In this document: piece after piece, positions 13,392-22,832 of the stretch
How the letters are laid out: each line of letters opens with the position of its first letter
Numbering within the stretch: the first letter of the stretch is position 1
From: UBA3210 sp002363635
GTDB taxonomy: Bacteria > Bacillota_I > Bacilli_A > RFN20 > CAG-449
Direction of reading: 5' to 3'
Assembly: GCA_946641515.1 (NCBI GenBank)
Contig: CAMPBT010000008.1
Location: forward strand, 1 to 55,415
Length of the DNA: 55,415 nt
The notes under the pieces: generated by a model
Database searches by the model: none
The model's input: the letters and a program-made list of their open reading frames with translations, nothing else
Told to the model about the DNA's origin: nothing
Made by a program: the position numbers and the translations under genes

Positions 13392-14216
13392 TTATCCTTC
13401 TTTCTCTTCTTTTGGAGGAACATATTCTATATGCTTTGCATACAGATTATCAGCCATTTCTTTAAATTGATCACATTTTTTACAAGCAGATCCATACGCA
13501 CATCTATATCCGCAATTCATTTTATAAATAGTAAAATCAGGAATCATACTTTGATTAAAAATATCAATTTCTAATTGCGGCAAAATAGCTTTTAAGTTTT
13601 CTCTCCATTCTTTCTTTTCAAATCAAATTTTATATAGAGTCATTAAACGAGCTTTAGAAATATTTTCATCAAACTCTACAACATCTATATATTTTGCTAA
13701 TTCATCAACTGTTTCAGGAATAAATCATGGACTCCTAACATCTATAACTGCATCTTCTCTCATACTAGGAATTCGATTTAAAACTAAACGAGCTCTTACA
13801 TTATGTTGATTGCAAAAACGTCTTACTTTTTCTAAAGAATAACATAAATCATCCATAATATAAACATCTGTTGCGCCTAAATTTACTATATATTCCAAGA
13901 GTCGAAAAGAATCTACAGGTAAATTAGGAGAAAAATAAAATTTAATACCCATTTCTTTTAATTTTTTATATTCTCCTGAAGCATAATCTGTAACCACATA
14001 TAACTGCGGATGAACAGCATTTAAAATTCGTAATTTACTAATGTCAAAATCATATTCAGAAGTATTAATTTTAAGATTAAATCTTGCATTTTGATGCTTC
14101 TGTAAAAATTCTAATAAATCTTCAAATTTATTTGGTTTATTAGAAAAAGAAATATAATATTCGTCTGTAAGAGAATCTAATCTTTCATCTCTAGATCAAG
14201 GTAAAGCTACTTTCAA
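13392..14216 (-). CDS. Conserved hypothetical, radical-SAM-like strand pattern
   Basis: 274 residues from TTG 14216 (GGAGGAT upstream), open only with TGA as Trp (LPWSRD near residue 7, SPWFIPETVDE, KIWFEKKEWREN). Reads as one alpha/beta protein: strand-helix repeats such as YVVTDYASGEYKKL and LGATDVYIMDDLCYSLEKV, and a C-terminal cysteine cluster CGYRCAYGSACKKC. The repeating units look like a TIM-barrel or beta/alpha layout, and the terminal Cys set may bind a metal or cluster. No firm family. It overlaps the end of the large Cys-rich gene, so the two are probably made together. Confidence 0.65.
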
Positions 14217-16024
14217 ATTAAATATCCTCCTTTCAGATAATCTAGTAAAGGTATTTGTTCAAAAGTATTTTCAATTCGATTTTCAATTTTACGTATTTCT
14301 TTTTTAAGTTTTTCTAAATCAGTATAATTAGAATTAAGATTATTATAAGTATAAATATAAAGTGAACATCCATTATATCGCGGCCGAGTATAAATTGTGG
14401 CTTCACGAGAATAAAAATTTACAAATCCATATCCGCTAAGCTTTTCAGGCACTTTATATAAACGAAAACGTTTATCAGCTCGATATTTCTTTATAAAGTC
14501 ATTAAGATTGTTTATACGATCTTGAACTTCAAATTCTTCTCTAATATTATATAAATCATTTATATTAATTTCTTCGTCTGCAAAAAGTGCAATATTATAT
14601 TGATCATTTGAACGTACTTGTTCTTTAGATGCAATTCTTGTAAATTTAGGAAAATAAATCATATCTTTACAACAATTATCAGAACAAAAAGTTCCAAAAA
14701 TAGTATGATATTTAGAATAATAATTAACTTGATTACATCTTCTACAAACTCGATTTCTAATACAATCATCACAAATTAACATACGACCTAATTCATCATA
14801 ATCATAAATTTCTCGTCCTTCACGAATAACTTTTCCACAACAAATACATGTTGCGGGTCCACTTAAACATAACTTTATACTATTAGGAACATAATTTCTA
14901 TAACAATAATAGGCAGGATGTTTACTTTCAATAATATCATTATACATACCATTTGTATAAACAAAAATACAATGATGCGGCTTATGATCATGATTAACTT
15001 CATACCAATCCCGCATATAAAAATTATTATCAATATGTTCAGTATCTCTGTACTCTTGAATTCCAAATTGATAATCCCATTTTAGATTCTCTTTTACTAA
15101 ATCTTTTAAAAATCTAAGCGCAAGTTTTGTAATTTGTTCGTTATGATAAGGATATGATTTTCCACTAAGAAGAATATTTTTATGAATATAAAATAAACTT
15201 CTCCAACTTTTATTTGGAATTTTATATGATTCTGTTTCGGAAATATCAAGTTTATATTCTGTAGGACCTTCAAGATAAGCTACGACTGTTAAATTGCTAT
15301 TCATCATTTCAAGAGTCCCCGCACGATAACAACCATCTTTACTCCAAGACATACAACTACTCCAATTACAAGCATTATCGCTCATAGTCATAAAATCTAA
15401 TGGACTAATGCTAATAACTAAATTCGTATGAATATCTTGAGTTGCACTAAGTTTATTAATTGAATTTTTCCAATCTTCAAATAAATTTAAATTAGGATAA
15501 TGCGTTGCTTGAAGTACTTTTTGCAAAGTGCGAATAGTTTTCATACCATTTTTTACAGTACATTTAAAATCTTTAAAATGATAAGCATCATCATTTGTAA
15601 GAGAAGAAATATAACCTTTACTAATATTATCATGTCGAAAAAGTCTACTTAAAATAGAAAGATCAGTAAGGCAATAATTTTGATTGACCCAAAAATATAA
15701 TACATCTGCAATAAATTCATTATTACTATGTTGTTTAATAATATCCTTATTATCTTTAATAGCTGTACGATCTGTCTCATACCAAATAGTATATGGTAAA
15801 TAAATAAAACTTAATTCTCGATTAAGAGATTTCATATCTCTTGGAAGGGTAACAGGAATTGAAACTCTGAGTTTATTACCCAAAGCTTTAAAGAGTTTTA
15901 TTTTATTTTTATTCCAAACTGATAAAACTTGATTTAGAGGAGCACTATTGCTTCCTCCTACAACAGCTAAATAATATGAAATTGTTAATTTTTCTTCATC
16001 TGTTAATGCATCATAGGGAAGCAC
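14207..16024 (-). CDS. Large Cys-rich protein next to Ro60, unknown
   Basis: 605 residues. GTG 16024 chosen because AGGAG lies 7 bases before it; ATG 16054 has none. Distinct pieces: a central block NWSSCMSWSKDGCYRAGTLE (about residues 225-250), and a zinc-finger-like region about 395-465 with CICCGK, CDDC, CRRC and CSDNCC. The last residues follow a TGA-Trp and end at TAG. All nine other Trp are TGG. The block around SCMSW resembles that of large unassigned phage proteins that sit near TROVE genes, but this is memory, not a match. Possibly an RNA-binding partner of Ro60. Confidence 0.7.
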
Positions 16025-16034
16025 TATATCACTC

Positions 16035-16259
16035 CTAACAAATTTCAAGTTCATCTATCATATTCTTGCAAGATTGCGGCAGATCTTCATAAATAAAACC
16101 ATAATCATGAATTCGCTGATTAACAATATCAATTGGAATTTCATTATGATGGCCATATTCAAACATAAGTTCATCAACCATGCTCCGCACACGAATTTCA
16201 ATATCACTCATGTACCAAGAAGTAAAATCTGCGCCCATTTGAATTGGATTAAAAATCAT
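16035..16259 (-). CDS. 74-residue hypothetical
   Basis: ATG 16259 with AGGAGAAA upstream, first gene behind the 16282-16311 promoter. Helical, MIFNPIQMGADFTSW start, ends MIDELEIC. The stop overlaps the Shine-Dalgarno of the 605-residue gene, so the two are translationally coupled. Unknown. Confidence 0.65.
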   Translation of the reverse strand: MIFNPIQMGADFTSWYMSDIEIRVRSMVDELMFEYGHHNEIPIDIVNQRIHDYGFIYEDLPQSCKNMIDELEIC

Positions 16260-16281
16260 TTTTCTCCTTCCTTTTATATAT

Positions 16282-16311
16282 ATTATATCATAAATATAGT
16301 ATATATGTCAA
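16282..16311 (-). promoter_or_regulatory. Sigma-70 promoter
   Basis: TTGACA (16306-16311), 18-bp spacer, TATAAT (16282-16287), minus strand; drives 16259 to 12798. It starts immediately after the Ro60 terminator. Confidence 0.85.
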
Positions 16312-16346
16312 GAACAAAAAAGGACTCTAAGAATTTAGAGTCCTTT
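16312..16346 (-). terminator. Terminator of the Ro60 operon
   Basis: Minus strand AAAGGACTCTAA-ATTC-TTAGAGTCCTTT followed by TTTTTG, a strong intrinsic terminator. Confidence 0.85.
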
Positions 16347-16367
16347 ATACAGAGAAAGATGAATATA

Positions 16368-17813
16368 TTAACAGTAATTAAAACCATTAATATATTTAAC
16401 TAAATCAATACCAGATTCTAGTAGGCCAATAAATTTAAGAACCTGATCATTTAAAGCTGTTACATATTTAATATCATCTTGCGGAGATAGCAATTGTGTA
16501 CGATATCCTCCAAGATCAAAGCTATAACAAACTTTATTTTTAAAATACTTATGATAAGCTTTTACAGAAGAATTCCCATACCAAGAATTATCCATAACTT
16601 GCATATCAGAAATAATAAAAATACGTTCAAAAGATCGCCTTTTTTGATTAAGGAGATCAAAAGCAGGGACAATTTCTGTGCCAAATCCACAATTTTCATT
16701 ATCACAAAGATAATCAATTAGAGTAAAAGGATTCTCTAACTTGTTAAGTTTGGTAACAAATTTTGCTCGATTACCAAATTTAATAATAGAAGATTTAGGA
16801 TTAGCTAAATAAAGACTAATTGCAAAACATGCTCCTACTTCTTTGATAGTTATATTTGAATTAATACTAATTGGACTTTCCATAGACCCAGATACGTCTA
16901 AAAGAATAGCTGAATTTCCTTCTAGATATGGCATATTATGAGTAGAAGCATAAACAAATGCTGTTCCAAGAGCAGAATCAACATAATGATTATGAATATT
17001 AAGATTTTTATACGCAGTATAAAAACGATATGGGAACATTAAAGATTTTTGAATAGCTTCTTTATTTATAATCTGCGGCACAAGATAACCTACAATCCAA
17101 GCGTTATCAATATCTTCTACTGCGAGGATATTATTCAAATTACGAATTAAAGCCATATAGCCAAGTTTATGCTCTTCAACAAGACGCTTCCATTCTTGAT
17201 CTCGTTCAATTTTATTATCTTTTGCAGAAATATTAACTTCCCAAGTATCTGCGGGTTTTAGCTCTCCGGCTTTATATAGATCAATTGCATGAGAATGGGC
17301 ATGTGTAATGTTAATTACATCATACATATTATAATTGCGGGAATTGAGTTTATACTTTGCAAGAGTATATTCATTTAGAGAAGAAATATAATCTGCCGCA
17401 CCACGCACAAGTGCATGAGAACGCTTACCATTAAGCTGGTCTATGGCAGCAAAAATTTCTGCAACATCATCAGGACGTCGCATAAAATTACGATAAAAAG
17501 CTCGCTTATTTTCAAAGGATTTATCATTAAGCCATGAAGCTACAAATTGAGAAATTGAACGCATACCAAGTTCATTGCGAGCAAAAAATGCAGCCTTAGC
17601 TACAAATTCATAGCCATAGGTATCCGCCATTTTTTGAGTTAATTCTTCAAATCGTTCTTGCTGATCTTCTGCAGATTCATAGAACTTATCTTCCATAAAA
17701 CTAGAAAAGAGTAAATTCATCCATTCATCTACAGGAGACTTTTTATATACAGTACCACCTTCATAGGATACAGTTTTAGAATCATGAATTTTTACCTTAT
17801 TAAAATTTGCCAT
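16368..17813 (-). CDS. rsr: Ro60/TROVE-vWA RNA-binding protein (Rsr)
   Basis: 481 residues from ATG 17813 (MANFNKVKIH); AAGGAG is 9 bases upstream of it, and closer ATG/GTG codons exist. N-terminal TROVE-type helical repeats (about 15-290; AAFFARNELGMRSISQFV, VRGAADYISSL) followed by a von Willebrand A domain with MIDAS motif DVSGSMES near 310, then ISDMQ near 410. This is the Ro60 architecture: a ring that binds misfolded RNA ends through its centre and Y RNA on its outside. Six Trp codons, all TGG. The candidate YrlA-type RNAs at 9.8 and 11.8 kb on the same strand give it partners. Bacterial Rsr works with PNPase in RNA decay and maturation; in this phage it may guard tRNAs or the giant RNA. 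Confidence 0.93.
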   Translation of the reverse strand: MANFNKVKIHDSKTVSYEGGTVYKKSPVDEWMNLLFSSFMEDKFYESAEDQQERFEELTQKMADTYGYEFVAKAAFFARNELGMRSISQFVASWLNDKSFENKRAFYRNFMRRPDDVAEIFAAIDQLNGKRSHALVRGAADYISSLNEYTLAKYKLNSRNYNMYDVINITHAHSHAIDLYKAGELKPADTWEVNISAKDNKIERDQEWKRLVEEHKLGYMALIRNLNNILAVEDIDNAWIVGYLVPQIINKEAIQKSLMFPYRFYTAYKNLNIHNHYVDSALGTAFVYASTHNMPYLEGNSAILLDVSGSMESPISINSNITIKEVGACFAISLYLANPKSSIIKFGNRAKFVTKLNKLENPFTLIDYLCDNENCGFGTEIVPAFDLLNQKRRSFERIFIISDMQVMDNSWYGNSSVKAYHKYFKNKVCYSFDLGGYRTQLLSPQDDIKYVTALNDQVLKFIGLLESGIDLVKYINGFNYC

Positions 17814-17845
17814 TAACAACATCACTCCTTAGAGATTAGAGGAAA

Positions 17846-18103
17846 TTAAATACGAGAAATAGCAATAACATCATAATCATAATCACTAATATGAAGAAGT
17901 TCTACATGACCTCCTCCAAAATAGTTAACAAGACCCTTGATACTATGATAGTAACTAGTAGCATTATCAAGAGTATAAAAAGGTTCACTATAAAAACGTC
18001 CACCATTAATAGTATGAGCAACAACAAACCACCAACTGCGGCCGCCAGAAAGATTATTATTAATAAGATTGTCAGTTTCAGCCAAAACATCATTAAAAAT
18101 CAT
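17846..18103 (-). CDS. Small hypothetical (GGGH family)
   Basis: 85 residues, contains YFGGGHVELLHISD, matching the GGGHLDIFIIHDN part of the protein at 3921-4109. RBS AGGAG before ATG 18103. No TGA. Upstream of Ro60 in the same operon. Unknown. Confidence 0.65.
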   Translation of the reverse strand: MIFNDVLAETDNLINNNLSGGRSWWFVVAHTINGGRFYSEPFYTLDNATSYYHSIKGLVNYFGGGHVELLHISDYDYDVIAISRI

Positions 18104-18104
18104 T

Positions 18105-18410
18105 TTATACTCCTATAACTTGACCTTTTTTATCTAATTTATGTACGATAGGATATGTATATATGTTTTGAAGAAAAGAATAAACTTCCAAATAAGAAGA
18201 ATTAACATAATCTAGGGAATAATTTTTTCAAAAAGGCACAACTTCATTTATATAATGGACATATTTTGCATATTCTTCCTCAGAGACTCACCTAGAACAA
18301 CCTACTAAGCTATCTAAAGTAAAATATTTTGCTCCAAAATTACAATCAACATTATCACAAGTAACGCAAGAGAAATTAAGAATGATTTTACTTTGCTCTT
18401 CGGATGTCAA
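18105..18410 (-). CDS. Small cysteine-containing hypothetical
   Basis: 101 residues from TTG 18410. FSCVTCDNVDC near the N-terminus suggests a metal site. Two TGA-Trp (SRWVSEEEY, PFWKNY). The start lies 23 bases inside the end of the upstream gene. Unknown. Confidence 0.6.
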
Positions 18411-18624
18411 ATTTAACTAATCCTGCATCAATATTCGCTTTTATTTCAGGTTTATCAAGAATTTCTTGAATATCTGATTTCTCTGCGTAACTCATAGCAT
18501 CACTCAATTTATTAACTCTAACTCCATAGGAATCTAAAGCTTTAAAAGTTTTGTCATAAACTGGTTGTTTTGTTTCTAAATCAATTAAACCAGTTCTTTT
18601 TCCATATAAAAGTCACTGTGCCAT
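18388..18624 (-). CDS. 78-residue hypothetical
   Basis: MAQWLLYGKRTGLIDLETKQPV: the fourth codon is TGA (Trp). AAGGAG upstream of ATG 18624. C-terminal helix-rich, ends DIRRAK. Translationally coupled to the next gene by overlap. Unknown. Confidence 0.6.
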
Positions 18625-18635
18625 TTTAAAACTCC

Positions 18636-18788
18636 TTAATATTCAACAATGTTATCAAACCTATTGATAAAATAAATATATCCATCTTCTACATCAGAAA
18701 AAATAGCATAATACTCCTCATATCCATCAAAAACCATAACCCTGTTAGTAACGGTATCAAGATAAAAATGACCAGGAATAAGACGCAT
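18636..18788 (-). CDS. 50-residue hypothetical
   Basis: MRLIPGHFYLDTVTNRVMVFDGYEE, all-beta pattern like a small SH3-type barrel. GGAGG before ATG 18788. First gene behind the promoter at 18817. Unknown. Confidence 0.65.
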   Translation of the reverse strand: MRLIPGHFYLDTVTNRVMVFDGYEEYYAIFSDVEDGYIYFINRFDNIVEY

Positions 18789-18816
18789 TTTTCCTCCTTT
18801 TCTCTTTCTTTATTAT

Positions 18817-18846
18817 ATTATAGCACAAAAATATAACATATGTCAA
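18817..18846 (-). promoter_or_regulatory. Sigma-70 promoter
   Basis: TTGACA (18841-18846), 18-bp spacer, TATAAT (18817-18822); fires the 18788-to-16368 operon containing Ro60. Confidence 0.85.
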
Positions 18847-18852
18847 GAGAAA

Positions 18853-19122
18853 TTATTTTATTAAATATTTTTTTATTTCATGATAAAGCCATTGACTAGC
18901 TTCTTCTTTAGAAATAAAATTTTCTTTTATCTCTTTTGGAGAATATCAAGTTTTTTTTATTTTTTGATTTTCTTTTTCTAGTTTTAAAATTTGTTCTTCT
19001 ATATTTTTTAAATAAAACATAAGATATTTGTTAAATGATAAAGGAATGACTCCTCCATGTGCCTTGTAAGAATTAATAAAAGCATATAAAGGAGCCATTT
19101 TTTTAGATTTTCAATTATTCAT
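18853..19122 (-). CDS. Basic helical hypothetical after RNA ligase
   Basis: 89 residues with two TGA-Trp (NNWKSKK, KTWYSPKE). Contains a coiled coil (about 38-58, IEEQILKLEKENQKIKK) and a SKEEASQWL motif that can resemble a helix-turn-helix entry. Its ATG follows the ligase stop by 2 bases. The 3' end reaches the promoter at 18841. Unknown. Confidence 0.65.
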
Positions 19123-19124
19123 AA

Positions 19125-20051
19125 TTAAATAAGTCCTAGATACTTGCGGCCTATGATAAAACATTCATTTTTAAGAATTGCAAAATCAATTATTGGAGTC
19201 TTAAAACGACGTACAATTGATAGCATTTCTTCGGTAATAAGATCAGTAAAAAGCATATTAAGAAACATACCAATATACTTACCAGTATTTTCCCATTCAT
19301 TAAGATTTTCAGCTACCATAATCTTTTGCTTACACTTTTCACAATCTGCAGAAGAAATAAAAGCTACTACGATATCATGCTCAAGACCTTCTCGAATTTG
19401 CGGAATCCGCACCTTCTGAGAAGTTCCCTTCTTCTCAAGATACTCCTTAGCAACAATTTTGGCAATAACGCAATGACCAAAATTATCACGATAATTATAG
19501 TTATAAATCACTACTCCCTCTGCATGAGTATCATCAGGAAGATTGTAATGATTATCCAAAAGAGTAAGAATATCTTCATAATTGGGCTTATCAAGAATAG
19601 CGAGAGGCGGAACTACACCATCAAAAACAGAATTAAGATCATCAGCATACTCTTCATAAGCAAGATAACGATTATTTACTGTATCCCAAATTGCAAACAC
19701 TTGAAGACCCGCATTAAGATACTGCTTAATAGTCCCTGTCATCTTGCGGCCTGCTTCACCACCAAGATATTCTCCATAGAGAATATACTCTTCATGATTA
19801 AGAAGATAATTACGAAGTCCTTCATAACGATCATCTGTAGTAAAGAAAAACATAGATTCTGCATTATCATGATCAATAGTAATTTCACGCTTACGAGATC
19901 CACAATGAATTTCACCATTATTAGACCATGCGCAGAAATTTGTTCCATCTTGCTTAGCAAAAATATAACAAGTACCATTAAGAAAAGCAGATACGTCAAT
20001 TTTAGTTTCATCAAGACGTTCAACATGTGTAAAAGCACGAAAAATAGCCAT
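19125..20051 (-). CDS. RNA ligase, Rnl2-like
   Basis: 308 residues. Nucleotidyltransferase motifs in order: motif I K33-Q-D-G, motif III region LYGEYLGG near 90, motif IV HAEGVVI near 178, motif V IAKIVAKEY near 200. An RNA-specific C-terminal half replaces the OB fold of DNA ligases, as in the T4 Rnl2 branch. It would seal 3'-OH/5'-phosphate nicks in RNA using ATP. All Trp are TGG. First gene behind the promoter at 20085. Together with a tRNA cluster, a P-loop protein and phosphatases, the expected use is repair of tRNA cut by host defence nucleases, as for T4 Pnkp/Rnl1. Confidence 0.87.
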   Translation of the reverse strand: MAIFRAFTHVERLDETKIDVSAFLNGTCYIFAKQDGTNFCAWSNNGEIHCGSRKREITIDHDNAESMFFFTTDDRYEGLRNYLLNHEEYILYGEYLGGEAGRKMTGTIKQYLNAGLQVFAIWDTVNNRYLAYEEYADDLNSVFDGVVPPLAILDKPNYEDILTLLDNHYNLPDDTHAEGVVIYNYNYRDNFGHCVIAKIVAKEYLEKKGTSQKVRIPQIREGLEHDIVVAFISSADCEKCKQKIMVAENLNEWENTGKYIGMFLNMLFTDLITEEMLSIVRRFKTPIIDFAILKNECFIIGRKYLGLI

Positions 20052-20084
20052 ATCTTTCCTTTCTTATTTTTCTTTCTTTATTAT

Positions 20085-20139
20085 ATTATAACATAAAAAT
20101 ATAGCTCCTGTCAAGTTTTAATTTCTTGATAGGAGCTAT
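20085..20139 (-). promoter_or_regulatory. Fused terminator-promoter
   Basis: TTGACA (20109-20114), 18-bp spacer, TATAAT (20085-20090). The -35 lies in the arm of a 15-bp hairpin (20101-20115 with 20125-20139; ATAGCTCCT/AGGAGCTAT core) that ends the upstream operon. Confidence 0.85.
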
Positions 20140-20148
20140 AGTATTTAT

Positions 20149-20652
20149 TTATTTATTTTCTACTGGAGTTAAAATAATATAACCAGAATTATTTGTAGCA
20201 TTATATTTTGTAATATAAATATAATAATTTTCAGGAATATAAATTTCTTCGCTGGAGTGTTTATCTATCATATATATAAATGTATCAGCTGGATATTCAT
20301 ACCCTCCATCATATTTCATTTCTAATGAATAAATATTAATTTGATTAGAATAATCAGTTGGATTTTCTATTAAATAAGTTCCTGCGGGAACTATATATCC
20401 AATTTTTGTATCTATTATATTTCCATTTGTATCATGAAAATCTACAATAACACTATATTCAGAATTTTCTTCTCCATAAATTTTAATAGAATTGTCATTT
20501 TCTTCTTTTACTTCTTCAACATTTGTTTCTTTAGAATCTGTTTCAGTTCCTATTAACGTCCCTACACATCCTAGAAAAAGAAGTAGAATAAAAACAATTC
20601 CTGCTTTTATTAAAAAACTAAAAATTTTCATTATTGTTTTTTCAATATTCAT
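20149..20652 (-). CDS. Membrane-anchored or lipoprotein, exported
   Basis: 167 residues. Basic N-terminus, hydrophobic span about 13-30 ending FLGCVG, which resembles a lipobox, then an acidic linker (KETNVEEVKEEND) and a beta-rich extracellular part. No TGA. AAGGAG upstream. A surface protein expressed during infection could serve superinfection exclusion; this is inference from topology. Confidence 0.7.
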   Translation of the reverse strand: MNIEKTIMKIFSFLIKAGIVFILLLFLGCVGTLIGTETDSKETNVEEVKEENDNSIKIYGEENSEYSVIVDFHDTNGNIIDTKIGYIVPAGTYLIENPTDYSNQINIYSLEMKYDGGYEYPADTFIYMIDKHSSEEIYIPENYYIYITKYNATNNSGYIILTPVENK

Positions 20653-20706
20653 TTTTAGATAATCTCCTTTTTAATTATATAAAAATAAATCAATAATAAT
20701 ATTTAT

Positions 20707-21165
20707 TTATTTTTTATATTTTTTTTCAATTCGTTTTCGTATTTCACGCCGTTGACGTAGCGTTGTATCAACTAGGGCAGTATATGAATCTTTAAGAATC
20801 TTATAAGTTTCATACGCTTGATCTGCATTATGTTGAGCAATATCAGCTTGTCGAGCAATTAGCCAATAAGAATTTTCTATTGATTCTTGACTAAGAAAGC
20901 CAGCTTGAAGATCAGCTTGAACAGCTACATTATAAGCATGAACAATACCTTTTGCTCGTTCCCGCATCATTTTTGCTCGCTCTTTATAAGCTGCAATATC
21001 ACACTTTAGTTCAGCAAAATGACAACCATCATAAGGATTAGCAATATCAAAATCATCAGAATGAACTCGGACACTCTTAGTAAAAGTACCATACTTAGTT
21101 TGTTTTGTTACAGTACTGATACCAGTATCTTTATCATATTCTGCATAAAGAATTTTACCTTTCAT
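20707..21165 (-). CDS. Hypothetical, helical basic C-terminus
   Basis: 152 residues from ATG 21165 (MKGKILYAEY), GGAGG 7 bases upstream; the ATG at 21186 lacks an RBS. N-terminal strands, then helices (ERAKMMRERAKGIVHAYNV) and basic end RREIRKRIEKKYKK. Unknown. Confidence 0.65.
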   Translation of the reverse strand: MKGKILYAEYDKDTGISTVTKQTKYGTFTKSVRVHSDDFDIANPYDGCHFAELKCDIAAYKERAKMMRERAKGIVHAYNVAVQADLQAGFLSQESIENSYWLIARQADIAQHNADQAYETYKILKDSYTALVDTTLRQRREIRKRIEKKYKK

Positions 21166-21178
21166 ACTAATCCTCCAT

Positions 21179-21382
21179 TTATTCATCTTCTAGTTCTTGC
21201 CTGCGGGTCGCAGCCTTGCGCATTTTATCACGCTCCCGTCGCTTCTTCTGAATCTCACGATTTTCACTCTTATACTTGTTCTCTCGATTAAACTTGGGTC
21301 GATGATTAATTCGCTGAATCCCGCCGATTTCTTCTTCATCTTCATCGTGATCATCAACAAGATTCTTAAGGTTACGAGCCAT
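21179..21382 (-). CDS. Highly charged small hypothetical
   Basis: 67 residues: acidic DDHDEDEEE block, then basic NRENKYKSENREIQKKRRERDKM. Probably disordered. GGAG upstream of ATG 21382. Possibly nucleic-acid binding. Unknown. Confidence 0.6.
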   Translation of the reverse strand: MARNLKNLVDDHDEDEEEIGGIQRINHRPKFNRENKYKSENREIQKKRRERDKMRKAATRRQELEDE

Positions 21383-21399
21383 TGATTAATTTCTCCTTT

Positions 21400-21680
21400 T
21401 CTAATTTAATGATAAAATATAATTAGTTTCCTTTTAACGCCCAGACACACTAATTGTCAAGCTCAACGTCACTTGTTTTTAAATCTCTTTATGCCGCCTT
21501 TACTTTTACGCCACTGTCTTAACGAAGAGATCGGCTACCACAGGAAAACCTAACGGCCCTATTCATGTAATAATATTGACTATTTTTAGACAGAAAAATA
21601 ATCTCAAGGTGGCCAACCTACTGGGTAAGAATAAAAATTCTATTAGCTTTAGCATAACCCAATTACAGCCTTTTTTGTAT
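21400..21680 (-). ncRNA. Unassigned structured noncoding region
   Basis: About 280 bases without a gene. More GC-rich than neighbours, with TCTCTT/AAGAGA enclosing an inner stem-rich segment, AGAAT/ATTCT, and GGGT/ACCC pairings on the minus strand. A TTGACA (about 21446) with a weak TTAAAA 17 bases on could serve the 21382 gene. Could be a small regulatory RNA or 5' leader; no known class recognised. Confidence 0.45.
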
Positions 21681-21685
21681 GCTAA

Positions 21686-21883
21686 TTAATTAGCATTATC
21701 AAAAACAAAATATTGAGAACATTTCTCGTTTGTACAAACCATAACATTAGTATTTTCTATAATCTGCATAGGATTTCCGCAAGTATGACAATTAAATTTT
21801 TTATGTTTAATTTTCCGAGGTTTAGGAACGGTTCCTAAGCCAGCCTTGCGTAAAGCTACTTGCATTTCGTTTCCATAAAACAA
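21686..21883 (-). CDS. Zinc-ribbon protein
   Basis: 65 residues; CHTC near 32 and CTNEKC near 51 make a zinc ribbon, basic linker KPRKIKHKKF before it. Behind the promoter at 21916. Likely nucleic-acid-binding; exact role unknown. Confidence 0.65.
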   Translation of the reverse strand: MFYGNEMQVALRKAGLGTVPKPRKIKHKKFNCHTCGNPMQIIENTNVMVCTNEKCSQYFVFDNAN

Positions 21884-21915
21884 TTTAACCTCTTTCTCTC
21901 TTTCTTTCTAATAAA

Positions 21916-21944
21916 ATTATAACATTAAAAATTTTTATTGTCAA
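21916..21944 (-). promoter_or_regulatory. Sigma-70 promoter
   Basis: TTGACA (21939-21944), 17-bp spacer, TATAAT (21916-21921); serves the zinc-ribbon gene and possibly the structured region beyond it. Confidence 0.8.
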
Positions 21945-21952
21945 ATAAAATT

Positions 21953-22324
21953 TTAATCCATTTCTTTAATTAAGTGTACAAAAACAGGTACATTTAATTT
22001 TTTAGCATAAAGAATTGTGTCTAAAGTTCCTTTACTTTTTCCATTTCAAAAAGCAAAAACATAATCGCAAAATTCTACCATTTCATGATTACGTATAATA
22101 CCTGCTTTTTTACCAAATTTATTTCATTGAGCAAGATAAGCAATAAATTCAATTTTATTTCTTTTCGCTCAATGCTCAGCTAAAGTGTCTATACCATTTG
22201 CTCCACCCGATATTACACAGCCTACATGCGCAGGATCAATAAATAAATCTAAATTAATATCTGTAATATCTCGACTGCCGCAAATACAAATAATTGGCTT
22301 ACTACTCTTCGGCAACTCAATCAT
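21953..22324 (-). CDS. SLOG-fold nucleotide-binding protein (DUF2493/YspA-like)
   Basis: 123 residues, open only with three TGA-Trp (EHWAKRN, AQWNKFG, FAFWNGKS). Rossmann-like with CGSRDITD, VISGGANGIDTLAEHWA and RNHEMVEFCDYVFAFWNGKSKGT: the hallmark pattern of the cpYpsA-related SLOG family, DprA/TIR relatives that bind nucleotides or NAD-like ligands. The start ATG 22324 lies inside the end of the deaminase gene. The role may be nucleotide sensing or counter-defence; inference. Confidence 0.82.
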
Positions 22325-22763
22325 CCCACTTTTCATACGCATATCCAGAATTAGTCGTATAATAAATATGACGAATACCCAATTCCCGCAATGCTTGTTC
22401 GCAAGCAGGGCAAGGTCGAGCCATGCCCTTTTGACTTTCTCTTCCAACACTAATCCGATAAATATAAACCTTTACCTCATGCCAATTAATTTGACTTGCT
22501 ATTGGATAAGAAATTGTACTTAAAGCTGCAATTTCCGCATGAAGACTATGAACACAAGGCTTAGAACCCTGTCTAAATTGACGAAATCTCTGATTATAAC
22601 GCATTTGAACAGGATGAGTCTTATAACTATTACATGCTGAACTCAAAATATGATGCTTATAAGTAATAACACATCCCAAATGAAAATGCTCAAACTCAGA
22701 AGTATTTGCAACTTCACGCGCCTTTTCAAACATTTTCATATCAAAATTTGAAAACTTTGCCAT
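22302..22763 (-). CDS. dCMP/cytidine deaminase family protein
   Basis: 153 residues including five C-terminal residues after a TGA read as Trp. Zinc site HAEIAA near 76 and PCPAC near 115 define the CDA fold. Shorter than typical phage dCMP deaminases. Substrate (dCMP, cytidine or a modified nucleotide) is not settled by motif. It fits the thymidylate and dUTPase supply seen on the other strand. Behind the promoter at 22794. Confidence 0.82.
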
Positions 22764-22793
22764 AAATAAAAACCTTTCTCTTTTGATATATAT

Positions 22794-22823
22794 ATTATAT
22801 CATAAAAAGAAAGGTTGTGTCAA
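22794..22823 (-). promoter_or_regulatory. Sigma-70 promoter
   Basis: TTGACA (22818-22823), 18-bp spacer, TATAAT (22794-22799); drives the deaminase-SLOG pair. Confidence 0.85.
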
Positions 22824-22832
22824 GCAAAATTT

